Source: Planctomycetota bacterium (GTDB taxonomy: Bacteria > Planctomycetota > Planctomycetia > Planctomycetales > Planctomycetaceae). Taken from it: a DNA stretch of 9,663 bases. The stretch covers positions 1 through 9,663 of the forward strand of contig QWOR01000214.1 of NCBI GenBank assembly GCA_003669575.1, in the 5' to 3' direction. The notes under the pieces were generated by a model. The model saw nothing but the letters and a program-made list of their open reading frames with translations, made no database searches and was not told the DNA's origin. Position numbers and translations under genes: made by a program. Of the stretch, positions 1 through 6,468 are shown in pieces (positions within the stretch are counted from its first letter, which is position 1; the number at the start of each line of letters is the position of its first letter).

Positions 1-1
1 G

Positions 2-751
2 TACATGTTCCTCATTTACAGTCCGGAGAACGCCTGGACGCCCGAAGAGTGGAAGCAGTGCGTCGAGACTTCGCTCGGCGTCTGTCAGGAACTGGCAGAG
101 AAAGGCCAGCTGCTCTCCGCAGCGCCACTGCATCCGGTCGCGACAGCCGCGACAGTTCGAGTTCGCGACAGCCGACCGCTCATCACTGCGGGGCCGTTTG
201 CGGAAACGACGGAGCAACTTGGTGGGTACTATCTGATCGATGTCGAGAACCTCGATGAGGCGATCTCCATCGCCAGCCGGCTGCCTCCCGCGAAGAAGGG
301 GACCGTCGAGATCCGCCCGCTGTTCAAACTTTCCGGGTTACCCGCCGAGAAACTGACAGCTGCTCCCTCCGATCAAGTCCCGCCACTGAAGAGGTTCATG
401 TTCCTGTGTTACGACGATGAGGAGTTCTGGCGCACGGCCGGGCCGGACGCTCACCAGTCGGCCATGCAGGAGGCTGTGGAGCTGACGAAGGAGCTTGATG
501 TCCGGGGACAGTACCTGAGTGCCTCTCCGCTGCATCCGATCGCCACGGCCACCAGTGTCCGAGTTCGAAACGGACAGCGTCTGGTGACCGATGGTCCGTT
601 TGCCGAGACTCGCGAAGTTCTCGGAGGCTACTACCTGATACTGGCTCGTGACCAGGCCGAAGCCCTGCAATACGCCACGCGTCATTCCGGCGCCCGCGTC
701 GGAGCGGTCGAAGTCCGCGAGGTCTTTGATGTCTCGACGCTTCCAGCCTGA
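2..751 (+). CDS. Tandem YCII/DGPF-domain protein, 5' end probably off-window
   Basis: The protein has two YCII-related (DGPF-type) domains in tandem. Numbering from the ATG at position 5, domain 1 spans about residues 1-118 and domain 2 about 130-248. Each has the family core: GQ-L-SA-PLHP-ATA, then VRVR, then -GPFAET, then LGGYYLI. Over the 45-residue core (34-78 against 168-212) I count 32 identities, so this is an internal duplication. Domain 2 keeps the eponymous DGPF (196-199), while domain 1 reads AGPF (62-65). Single-domain relatives usually begin M-K/R-Y-M-F/L-L-I-Y. The in-frame codon just before the ATG at 5 is TAC (Tyr), so the true start is probably about two codons to the left, outside the window. 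YCII proteins have a ferredoxin-like fold, often dimeric, and their reaction is unknown for the DGPF group. Genes of this group often neighbour ECF sigma factors. The VOC gene follows after 91 bases and may be co-transcribed. The family call is firm; the function is not known. Confidence 0.93.
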   Translation, partial: YMFLIYSPENAWTPEEWKQCVETSLGVCQELAEKGQLLSAAPLHPVATAATVRVRDSRPLITAGPFAETTEQLGGYYLIDVENLDEAISIASRLPPAKKGTVEIRPLFKLSGLPAEKLTAAPSDQVPPLKRFMFLCYDDEEFWRTAGPDAHQSAMQEAVELTKELDVRGQYLSASPLHPIATATSVRVRNGQRLVTDGPFAETREVLGGYYLILARDQAEALQYATRHSGARVGAVEVREVFDVSTLPA

Positions 752-842
752 AACGAACCAATCCGAAGCTTCCGCGAGGGCGAGTCGCCTACCGATTTCG
801 CCCTGTGGCTTGCCTTCCTTCCAAACTCCCGAGGATTCCTTC

Positions 843-1268
843 ATGTCCAAGACTGAGATTACTCCGTACCTCTTCTACTCCGGTCGCTGCGAAGAAGCTC
901 TCGACTTCTACCGTGAGAAGCTGGGGGCCCAGATCGAAATGACCATGAGGTATAGCGAAAGTCCCGAACCCACTCCGCCAGGGATGCTTCAGCCGGGCTT
1001 CGAGAACAAGATCATGCACTCGTCGTTCACCATCAGCGGTGCCCGGGTCATGGCTTCGGATGGATGCGACAGCAAATCTAATTTCGACGGATTTCAGCTC
1101 GCTCTGTCAGTGGCCACTGAAGCGGAGGCTCAACAGGCATTTAACGCTCTGTCGGAGGGCGGTACGGTCCAGATGCCCCTGACTAAAACCTTCTGGTCAC
1201 CCTGTTTTGGCATGGTCACCGACAAGTTTAACGTTTGCTGGATGGTGATGGTCCCGGGGCCGATGTAA
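843..1268 (+). CDS. PhnB-like VOC family (glyoxalase fold) protein
   Basis: This is a 141-residue protein of the PhnB / 3-demethylubiquinone-methyltransferase-like group in the vicinal oxygen chelate superfamily. Family marks are the opening ITPYLFYSGRCEEALDFYREKLGA (4-27), NKIMHSSFTISGARVMASD (55-73), GFQLALSV (83-90) and the C-terminal block around WSPCFGMVTDKFNVCWMV (118-135). The length is typical. The frame is open further upstream to 648, inside the preceding gene, but the homologous N-terminus begins at the ATG at 843. A GAGG at 831-834 sits 8 bases before it, so this start is chosen. The fold often binds a metal and small organic ligands. The classical glyoxalase metal ligands are not obviously all present here, so no substrate is proposed and it should not be called a methyltransferase. 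It follows the YCII-tandem gene, a pairing often seen beside ECF sigma factor genes. Confidence 0.92.
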   Translation: MSKTEITPYLFYSGRCEEALDFYREKLGAQIEMTMRYSESPEPTPPGMLQPGFENKIMHSSFTISGARVMASDGCDSKSNFDGFQLALSVATEAEAQQAFNALSEGGTVQMPLTKTFWSPCFGMVTDKFNVCWMVMVPGPM

Positions 1269-1450
1269 GGGGAGAGGAGGACACTGACCACTCCGTTCGG
1301 GATTAATTCTCTCGATCAACACGTCACCTCCCGTCCCCCGGAACCGACCGGTAACGGGTGCAATCGCTGCAGAAGCTCGTTACAGTGAATGTTTCGTGTG
1401 GAAAGCAAACCCCGACGGGTTGGGGAAGTCTTGGCCTGCACGGGACTTGT

Positions 1451-1454
1451 GGAG
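1451..1454 (+). promoter_or_regulatory. Ribosome binding site supporting the GTG start at 1464
   Basis: GGAG lies 9 bases before the GTG at 1464. The alternative ATG at 1389 has no purine-rich Shine-Dalgarno sequence just upstream. This, with the position of the first membrane helix, favours the shorter product. Confidence 0.5.
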
Positions 1455-1463
1455 ACGCTGGGC

Positions 1464-2789
1464 GTGAATGACCTGAAGCGAGTGTCCGGAGTGGCGGTGG
1501 CCTTGATTGTCCTCCTCCGTCTGTCGATCGGCTGGCAGTTCCTCTACGAAGGGCTATGGAAGTATGACATGGCCGACAGTGCCACGCCCTGGTCAGCTGA
1601 GGGGTATCTCAAGGCTGCACAAGGTCCGTTCCGCGACCGATTCCGTGCGATGGCCGGTGACCCGGATGATTTGAGCTGGCTCGACTTCGACCAGATGACG
1701 CAGCGATGGACCAACTGGCGGCAGCGGTTCAACACCCATTTCAAGCTCGACGAGGCCCAGCAGAAACAGCTGGCCTCGATGATCGATCCCCCGAAGTCTG
1801 CGACCGCGATCACCCTGGCGGCACTTCCGGCCTCAGTTGATCCGTCCAAGTTCCCCGTCGACTCCGCCACCAAGAAGCCGGTCATTACTTATGACGCGGA
1901 GAAGAAACAGCTGGTCGTCCCGGGACAGCTGCTGCCCCAGGAAGTTGCGTCCCTCAAGGGGATGGTCAATGTCCTAGATCTGGGTGATAACGTCTTTGGT
2001 GTTCGCGGTGACAATGACGAACCAAAGCGGGAGAACGACGCCCTCGTCCCACCCGATGTGACTGAGCTGGCGTTCTACAAAGCCGTCGTTGCGGCTGAGA
2101 AACGGGCCAACACACTCAGCTATACGCAGCGGCTGACGGCTTTGCTGAAGGCGGACCCCGATCGAGTCGGCGTTGAATGGACTGCCACCCCCAAGCCGGA
2201 ACTCATCATGGGGACTCGCAAGTCGGGAGATGAGACCGTCGACAACGTGCGTTACGGCGAAATCCAGGTCTACAAAGACTTGATCAACGAATACGAAACC
2301 GCACTCCACAAGGCCAAAGTTGACTACCAGTTGGAGCACGTGGAACGCATCGGAAAGAAGTTGGCTGCCAAACGCACGGAAGTCGTTGGTCCGGTCAAGG
2401 CCCTCGACGCCCAGTTGCAGGAAGCCGCCCGCAAGCTCTTGAAACCGGAACAGATCGCTCTGGGAGCGCTGCCCCCCGAGCACACTGCCGGATACCGGGC
2501 CAGCCAGCAGGCGATGTGGGGCCTGCTGATTCTGGGGACGCTCCTGCTCATTGGCCTCGGCACGCGTCTGGCTGCGGTCGGCGGGGCGGTTATGCTGATG
2601 AGCTTCTATCTGGTGGTGCCGCCGTGGCCGGGTGTTATTCAGCCGCCCGGACCGGAACACTCCTTCATCATCAACAAAAATCTCATCGAGGCGATTGCGC
2701 TCATCGGTATCGCGGCGATGCCGACCGGGACCTGGTTTGGTCTGGATGGCCTCATCCGTAAGGTCTTCAAACGCGGGGCCGCGGAATAG
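1464..2789 (+). CDS. DoxX-like membrane protein with large extracytoplasmic insertion
   Basis: With the GTG start the product has 441 residues; an in-frame ATG at 1389 would give 466. The GTG is preferred because a GGAG precedes it and because the 25 extra residues are not hydrophobic and look unlike coding sequence. Hydrophobic segments lie near residues 6-28, 350-367, 368-386 and 406-427. The first carries RLSIGWQFLYEGLWK, the DoxX-type start of a four-helix membrane protein, and the last is preceded by FIINKNLIEAIALI, also DoxX-like. Ordinary DoxX proteins have about 130-170 residues. Here about 320 mostly polar residues sit between helix 1 and helix 2, presumably outside the cytoplasmic membrane. 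The insertion is rich in helix-forming charged stretches (for example residues 205-230 and 272-330) and shows no domain I recognise. DoxX relatives have been linked to quinone or sulfur redox chemistry, but I see no catalytic motif. The 108-residue gene follows after 134 bases. Confidence 0.8.
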   Translation: MNDLKRVSGVAVALIVLLRLSIGWQFLYEGLWKYDMADSATPWSAEGYLKAAQGPFRDRFRAMAGDPDDLSWLDFDQMTQRWTNWRQRFNTHFKLDEAQQKQLASMIDPPKSATAITLAALPASVDPSKFPVDSATKKPVITYDAEKKQLVVPGQLLPQEVASLKGMVNVLDLGDNVFGVRGDNDEPKRENDALVPPDVTELAFYKAVVAAEKRANTLSYTQRLTALLKADPDRVGVEWTATPKPELIMGTRKSGDETVDNVRYGEIQVYKDLINEYETALHKAKVDYQLEHVERIGKKLAAKRTEVVGPVKALDAQLQEAARKLLKPEQIALGALPPEHTAGYRASQQAMWGLLILGTLLLIGLGTRLAAVGGAVMLMSFYLVVPPWPGVIQPPGPEHSFIINKNLIEAIALIGIAAMPTGTWFGLDGLIRKVFKRGAAE

Positions 2790-2824
2790 CACCGACCGGG
2801 AAGTTGCCACAACCAGCGTCGCTC

Positions 2825-2853
2825 TGCTGTGGAGACGGAATTTCCACTATACT
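2825..2853 (+). promoter_or_regulatory. Possible sigma70-type promoter before the 108-residue gene
   Basis: TATACT at 2848-2853 matches five of six bases of the TATAAT -10 consensus. It lies about 70 bases before the ATG at 2924, in the gap after the DoxX-like gene. The -35 position 17 bases upstream (2825-2830) matches poorly, and there is no extended TGn. This is a weak candidate only. Confidence 0.25.
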
Positions 2854-2923
2854 CAGCTGACTCGCCTCGCATTGACCAGACGCCACCCTGTGGCATCCAC
2901 CACGGACGGAAGGATCCTCGAAC

Positions 2924-3250
2924 ATGCCACTGTACGAGATCGAAACCGACGGACACATCATGATTGGCTGGGCCGACTCCGTTGAAGCGGCACGCGGCTT
3001 GTCCAAGGAGCATTACCCTGAGGACGAGATCCTGCGGGTGAGCAAACGCCCCCGTGATCTGTGGGTGATCTCGAAGCGGCTGTTGGGACTGGAAACTGAT
3101 GATTCGCTGCCTTGCGACATTGCCCGCGAGTGCCTGTCGCAGGCCGCCGGGGACAAGGTGCAAGCGATTCAGCTGTACGCCGAGAAAATGGGCGTGGAGT
3201 TGCAGGAGGCCCAGAAAGCCATCGAGACGAACATGTCGCTCGGCTGGTAG
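2924..3250 (+). CDS. Small protein with L7/L12 C-terminal-like helices, function unknown
   Basis: This is a 108-residue acidic soluble protein with no signal peptide or membrane segment. A good ribosome binding site, GGAAGGA at 2908-2914, lies 9 bases before the ATG. Residues 1-55 hold a predicted alpha/beta segment with YEIETDGHIMIGWA, then a helix (SVEAARGLSKEHYP), then ILRVSKRPRDLWVIS. The C-terminal part, GDKVQAIQLYAEKMGVELQEAQKAIE (76-101), follows the pattern of the ribosomal protein L7/L12 C-terminal helix-turn-helix (K-AI---RE-TGLGL-EAK--VE). That pattern also occurs in many small bacterial proteins outside the ribosome. I do not recognise a named family for the whole protein. It probably belongs to a planctomycete-restricted group. 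Neighbours are both membrane proteins and do not indicate a role. The gene itself is well supported by its ribosome site and by its protein-like composition. Confidence 0.8.
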   Translation: MPLYEIETDGHIMIGWADSVEAARGLSKEHYPEDEILRVSKRPRDLWVISKRLLGLETDDSLPCDIARECLSQAAGDKVQAIQLYAEKMGVELQEAQKAIETNMSLGW

Positions 3251-3322
3251 GGCCTTGGAATCGCCGGGGCTCCACGATCTGGATCGCTGATCTCCGACGA
3301 CTGATGACTTCTGTCCTTCTTT

Positions 3323-3326
3323 GAGG
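3323..3326 (+). promoter_or_regulatory. Ribosome binding site for the TTG start at 3335
   Basis: GAGG lies 8 bases before a TTG at 3335. No ATG or GTG with comparable support begins the frame ahead of the first membrane helix, so this site decides the start of the 542-residue membrane protein. Confidence 0.55.
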
Positions 3327-3334
3327 CCCTTCAC

Positions 3335-4963
3335 TTGTCGACTGGCCCCTTGAACACCGAAGTTCCCAGTGTCGCTCCGGCCGCCGGCGTTTCAATCGTT
3401 GGTCGGCTCTTCGCGATCACGGTGCTGGCGACCCTCTTCTTCGGTTTCTCGCTGGCCCGTTCGTCGATTCCCGGGGTGAATGAGTCGCACTATCTCTGCA
3501 AGGCCCGCCATTTCTGGCAGCCCGAGTGGTGCCGGGGCGATCTCTTTCTGGAGTCGGCCAATCCGCACGGCGTCTTTTACGTCGTCTTCGGCTGGCTGAC
3601 GACAAAATTGTCACTGGCTCATGCAGCTCTCGTGATTCGAGCTGGCCAATCGCTGCTGGTCGCGTGGGGCTGGCTGGCCCTTGGGCGTCGCTGCCTGGGG
3701 GACACGCGCCAAGCCATCATGGCCGCAGTGCTGTTTCTGCTGCTGCAGGCGACAGGAACATGGTCTGGAGAGTGGTTGATCGGGGGGGCCGAGTCGAAGG
3801 TCTGGGCCTACGGGTTTCTCTTTCTGGCCGCAGCCTGGGGACTGGATCGACGCTGGTTGCTCGCGGCGGTGAGTGGTGGTCTCGCCGTCAGTATGCATCC
3901 CGTGGTTGGCTGCTGGGGTGTCGTGATCGCGATCCTGGCTGGGGTGTTGCACCGAGCGACGAGATCCTCCGCTGCCGACCATGAACTTCCCTCAGCTTCG
4001 TCCCCGGCTCCGCGGACAACGCTTCCCGTCATACTACTGGCGCTCGGGTTATTTGCGCTGGCCTCGACGCCCGGAATGATCTTTGCGATTCGTTCGCTGG
4101 CGTCTCCGGGGCCGGAAGTGGCCAGCGAGGCTGACTACCTGCAGGTGGGAGTGCGTCTGTCGCATCATCTCGATCCACTGACTTTTTCGGTCAGGGCCTG
4201 GAGAGATTACGTACTGTTGTTGATGGTGTTTCTCCTGGTGCGTACGCGGTTGATTTCGCGGGCTCCTGCTCAGGCATGGCTCGAACGCTGGATGGTGGCT
4301 GCTGTGCTGATCGCGCTGGCAGGAGTCGCGATTGCCTGGGGACCGCGACCGCTCAATCAGCTCCCGTGGTGGCAGCTGCGGGTCAAGCTCCTCAAGCTCT
4401 ATCCGTTTCGACTAGCGGATATGCTGGTTCCGATTACGGTGGTCTTTACGGTTTCGGCCGGGCTATGGCAGTGGATGTCTCAGAGGCTGACCGCTGGCCA
4501 ACGTCCGGCGATTCTGACTGCGGTCGTGGGAGTATTGCTGTGGATTGCGTTCCGTGTGCCCGGTCTCGACAAGACTCTTGACCAGCAACCCGTGGCAGTC
4601 CAGAAGGACTGGATGTCGGCGTGTGAATGGCTACGAAACCACACGCCGCAGGATGCGGTTCTCTACGCGACGAACGACAACTGGTCACTCCGCTGGTATG
4701 CCGAGCGACCCGAGTATTTCCATTTCAAAGACTGTCCACAGGATGCTGCCTCCATCGTCGAGTGGAACCGTCGCAACTGGGTGATTTACAACTGGAAGCT
4801 CAAGGTCTTTGCCGACGGTGTCGTGACTCAGCAGGAGCTGTCTCAGTTGCGAGCCGAAACAGGAATCACACATCTCGTCTGTGGCCGTTTTGGCCCGGTG
4901 AAGATGGAGCCGGTCTTCCGGACCAGCAACATCGTGATCTACCAGCTCCCAGTCAGCGAATGA
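3335..4963 (+). CDS. Polytopic membrane protein, GT-C-like, function unknown
   Basis: This is a 542-residue integral membrane protein read from a TTG start. A first membrane helix at about 21-42 is followed by a conserved-looking outer loop with NESHYLCKARHFWQPEW and GDLFLES (49-74). About nine to ten further hydrophobic segments run to about residue 407, with the motif GEWLIGGAESKVWAYG (145-160) between two of them. A soluble tail (about 420-542) begins with DWMSACEWLRNHTPQDAVLY and is presumably outside the cytoplasm. One N-terminal helix, an acidic first outer loop, a multi-helix core and a C-terminal soluble domain is the layout of GT-C glycosyltransferases, which use polyprenyl-phosphate sugars. 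E50, D69 and E73 are candidate acidic residues. From memory it resembles proteins grouped as DUF6798, but this is not verified. No sugar-biosynthesis genes flank it. It converges on the DUF1501 gene, with 22 bases between the stop codons. The gene is certain; the glycosyltransferase role is inference. Confidence 0.85.
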   Translation: MSTGPLNTEVPSVAPAAGVSIVGRLFAITVLATLFFGFSLARSSIPGVNESHYLCKARHFWQPEWCRGDLFLESANPHGVFYVVFGWLTTKLSLAHAALVIRAGQSLLVAWGWLALGRRCLGDTRQAIMAAVLFLLLQATGTWSGEWLIGGAESKVWAYGFLFLAAAWGLDRRWLLAAVSGGLAVSMHPVVGCWGVVIAILAGVLHRATRSSAADHELPSASSPAPRTTLPVILLALGLFALASTPGMIFAIRSLASPGPEVASEADYLQVGVRLSHHLDPLTFSVRAWRDYVLLLMVFLLVRTRLISRAPAQAWLERWMVAAVLIALAGVAIAWGPRPLNQLPWWQLRVKLLKLYPFRLADMLVPITVVFTVSAGLWQWMSQRLTAGQRPAILTAVVGVLLWIAFRVPGLDKTLDQQPVAVQKDWMSACEWLRNHTPQDAVLYATNDNWSLRWYAERPEYFHFKDCPQDAASIVEWNRRNWVIYNWKLKVFADGVVTQQELSQLRAETGITHLVCGRFGPVKMEPVFRTSNIVIYQLPVSE

Positions 4964-4985
4964 CAATGTTCAAAGTCGCCACTCG

Positions 4986-6416
4986 TCAGGCGATGATGTC
5001 GGTCACGACATGGCCATGCACATCGGTCAGACGGAAGTCTCTTCCGGCGACGCGATACGTCAGCTTGAGATGATCGAGCCCGAGCAGGTGCAGCATCGTG
5101 GCATGCAGGTCGTGCAGGTGGACCTTATTTTCGACGGCGAAGTATCCGTACTCGTCGGTTGCTCCGTAGCGGATGCCCGGCTTCACCCCGCCGCCGGCCA
5201 GCCACATCGTGTAGCCCTGCGGGTTGTGGTCGCGGCCATCGTCCCCCTGGGCAACAGGCGTACGGCCAAACTCTCCACCCCAGAGCACCAGTGTCTCTTC
5301 GAGTAGTCCCCGAGCCTTGAGGTCGGCCAGCAGGGCGGCAATCGGCTGGTCAACTTCCTTCGCATTCTTGGCGTGATCGGCCCGCAACCCACCGTGCTGG
5401 TCCCACTTGTAACTATGCGTACACTGCACGAAACGGACACCCTGTTCGATGAACCGGCGAGCCATCAGGCACTGCCGACCGAAGTTCTTCGTTTCAGGCT
5501 GATCGAGGCCATAGGCCTTCTGGGTGGCTTCGGATTCGTCGTTAATTTCCTGTAATTCGGGGGCAGCAGTCTGCAACCGATAGGCAAGTTCGTAGGAGTT
5601 GATCCGAGCTTCGAGGACTGAGTCGGGCCCCGCTTCGGTCAGGTTGCGGCGATTCAGCATCTGGGCAAAATCGAGTTCCTGACGCTGCAGCGACAGGTCG
5701 AGATGGTCGGCGTTCTCAATGAACGGGATCTTGGCTTTGTCGCTGCTGATTCCCGCATTTCCGATAGCCGTACCCTGAAAATCGGCGGGCAGGAATGAGG
5801 ACCCCCACGAGGTTGCCCCGCCGTGCGTCAAAGTCGGACAGATCGTGATGAACCCTGGCAGGTTGTGGTTCTCGGTCCCCAGACCGTATGTGATCCAGGC
5901 TCCCATGCTGGGACGCACGAACGTGTCGCTGCCCGTGTGCAGCTCCAGCAGCGCGGCTCCGTGGCGCGAGTTCGATCCGTGCATTCCGTTGATAATGCAC
6001 ATGTCATCCACATGCTGGGCGACGTGGGGGAAGAGGTCACTCACCCACGCTCCGCTTTGTCCGTACTGTCGGAACTCCCAGGGAGACTTGAGCAGATTGC
6101 CGGTTTGCGAAGAGAAAACTCGCGGCTTGTTGAAGGGCAGCGGCTTGCCGTGGTCCTTCGTCAGCTGGGGCTTGTAGTCGAAGGTGTCGACCTGCGACGG
6201 GCCGCCATGCATGAACAGGAAGATGACCTGCTTGGCCTTGGCGGGGAAGTGTGTCGACTTGGGTGTAAGTGGTCCGGAAGTTGGCGAGGCCAGCGCGTAC
6301 TGTGGAGCGAGAGCAGAGAGAGCCAGCGCGCCAAAGCCGCAGCTCGACAGCTGCAACATGGTGCGGCGGCTGAGCTGCGACCGATTGGCCATGGTCATCC
6401 AGTGTTGGGGATTCAT
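4986..6416 (-). CDS. DUF1501 protein with Tat signal peptide
   Basis: This 476-residue protein belongs to the DUF1501 family, whose fold is related to alkaline phosphatases and sulfatases. The N-terminus carries a twin-arginine signal: QLSRRTML (14-21) with RR at 17-18, a hydrophobic stretch to about 38, and a likely cleavage after ALA (41-43). Family motifs follow: FMHGGPSQVDTFD (68-80), GATSWGSSFLPADFQG (200-215), DQHGGLRADHAKN (339-351), LWGGEFGRTP (378-387) and DGRDHNPQGY (393-402). The His, Asp and Glu residues in these motifs could bind metal, as in the superfamily, although the activity of DUF1501 proteins is not established. The start at 6416 has a GGAG 7 bases upstream (plus-strand CTCC at 6424-6427). 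The gene lies 52 bases after the stop of the large heme protein, a pairing repeated many times in planctomycete genomes, which suggests a shared transcript and shared role outside the cytoplasm. The length is typical and the gene looks intact. Confidence 0.96.
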   Translation of the reverse strand: MNPQHWMTMANRSQLSRRTMLQLSSCGFGALALSALAPQYALASPTSGPLTPKSTHFPAKAKQVIFLFMHGGPSQVDTFDYKPQLTKDHGKPLPFNKPRVFSSQTGNLLKSPWEFRQYGQSGAWVSDLFPHVAQHVDDMCIINGMHGSNSRHGAALLELHTGSDTFVRPSMGAWITYGLGTENHNLPGFITICPTLTHGGATSWGSSFLPADFQGTAIGNAGISSDKAKIPFIENADHLDLSLQRQELDFAQMLNRRNLTEAGPDSVLEARINSYELAYRLQTAAPELQEINDESEATQKAYGLDQPETKNFGRQCLMARRFIEQGVRFVQCTHSYKWDQHGGLRADHAKNAKEVDQPIAALLADLKARGLLEETLVLWGGEFGRTPVAQGDDGRDHNPQGYTMWLAGGGVKPGIRYGATDEYGYFAVENKVHLHDLHATMLHLLGLDHLKLTYRVAGRDFRLTDVHGHVVTDIIA

Positions 6417-6468
6417 GTATCAACTCCGCGTGTACACCATTGAATCGATCAGCGGTGTCCACCTGCCT

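Noticed and set aside
648..842. Upstream extension of the VOC gene into the YCII gene
   Set aside because: The frame is open, but homology begins at the ATG at 843, which has its own ribosome site. The extra residues are out-of-frame reading of the preceding gene.
1269..1281. Strong purine-rich, Shine-Dalgarno-like run after the VOC stop codon
   Set aside because: No start codon with a sensible open frame follows at a suitable distance, so no hidden small gene is called. A five-base pairing with CTCCC at 1328-1332 is too weak for an attenuator.
1974..2810. Long open frame on the minus strand opposite the DoxX-like gene
   Set aside because: It mirrors the codon pattern of the plus-strand gene, gives a low-complexity, Arg/Gln-rich product with no recognisable family, and has no support of its own.
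4976..4993. Small inverted repeat (TCGCC and GGCGA, 8-base loop) in the convergent gap
   Set aside because: The stem has only five pairs and no T-run follows on either strand. It overlaps the end of the DUF1501 gene, so I do not call a terminator.
4996..5018. ATGTCG/CGACAT inverted repeat and the palindrome CATGGCCATG
   Set aside because: Both lie within codons for the DUF1501 C-terminus (including HGHVV). There is no T-run, and there are no further copies suggesting an operator.
5823..6443. 206-codon open frame on the plus strand opposite DUF1501
   Set aside because: It lies opposite a firmly identified gene, gives no family resemblance and is expected by chance in GC-rich coding DNA.
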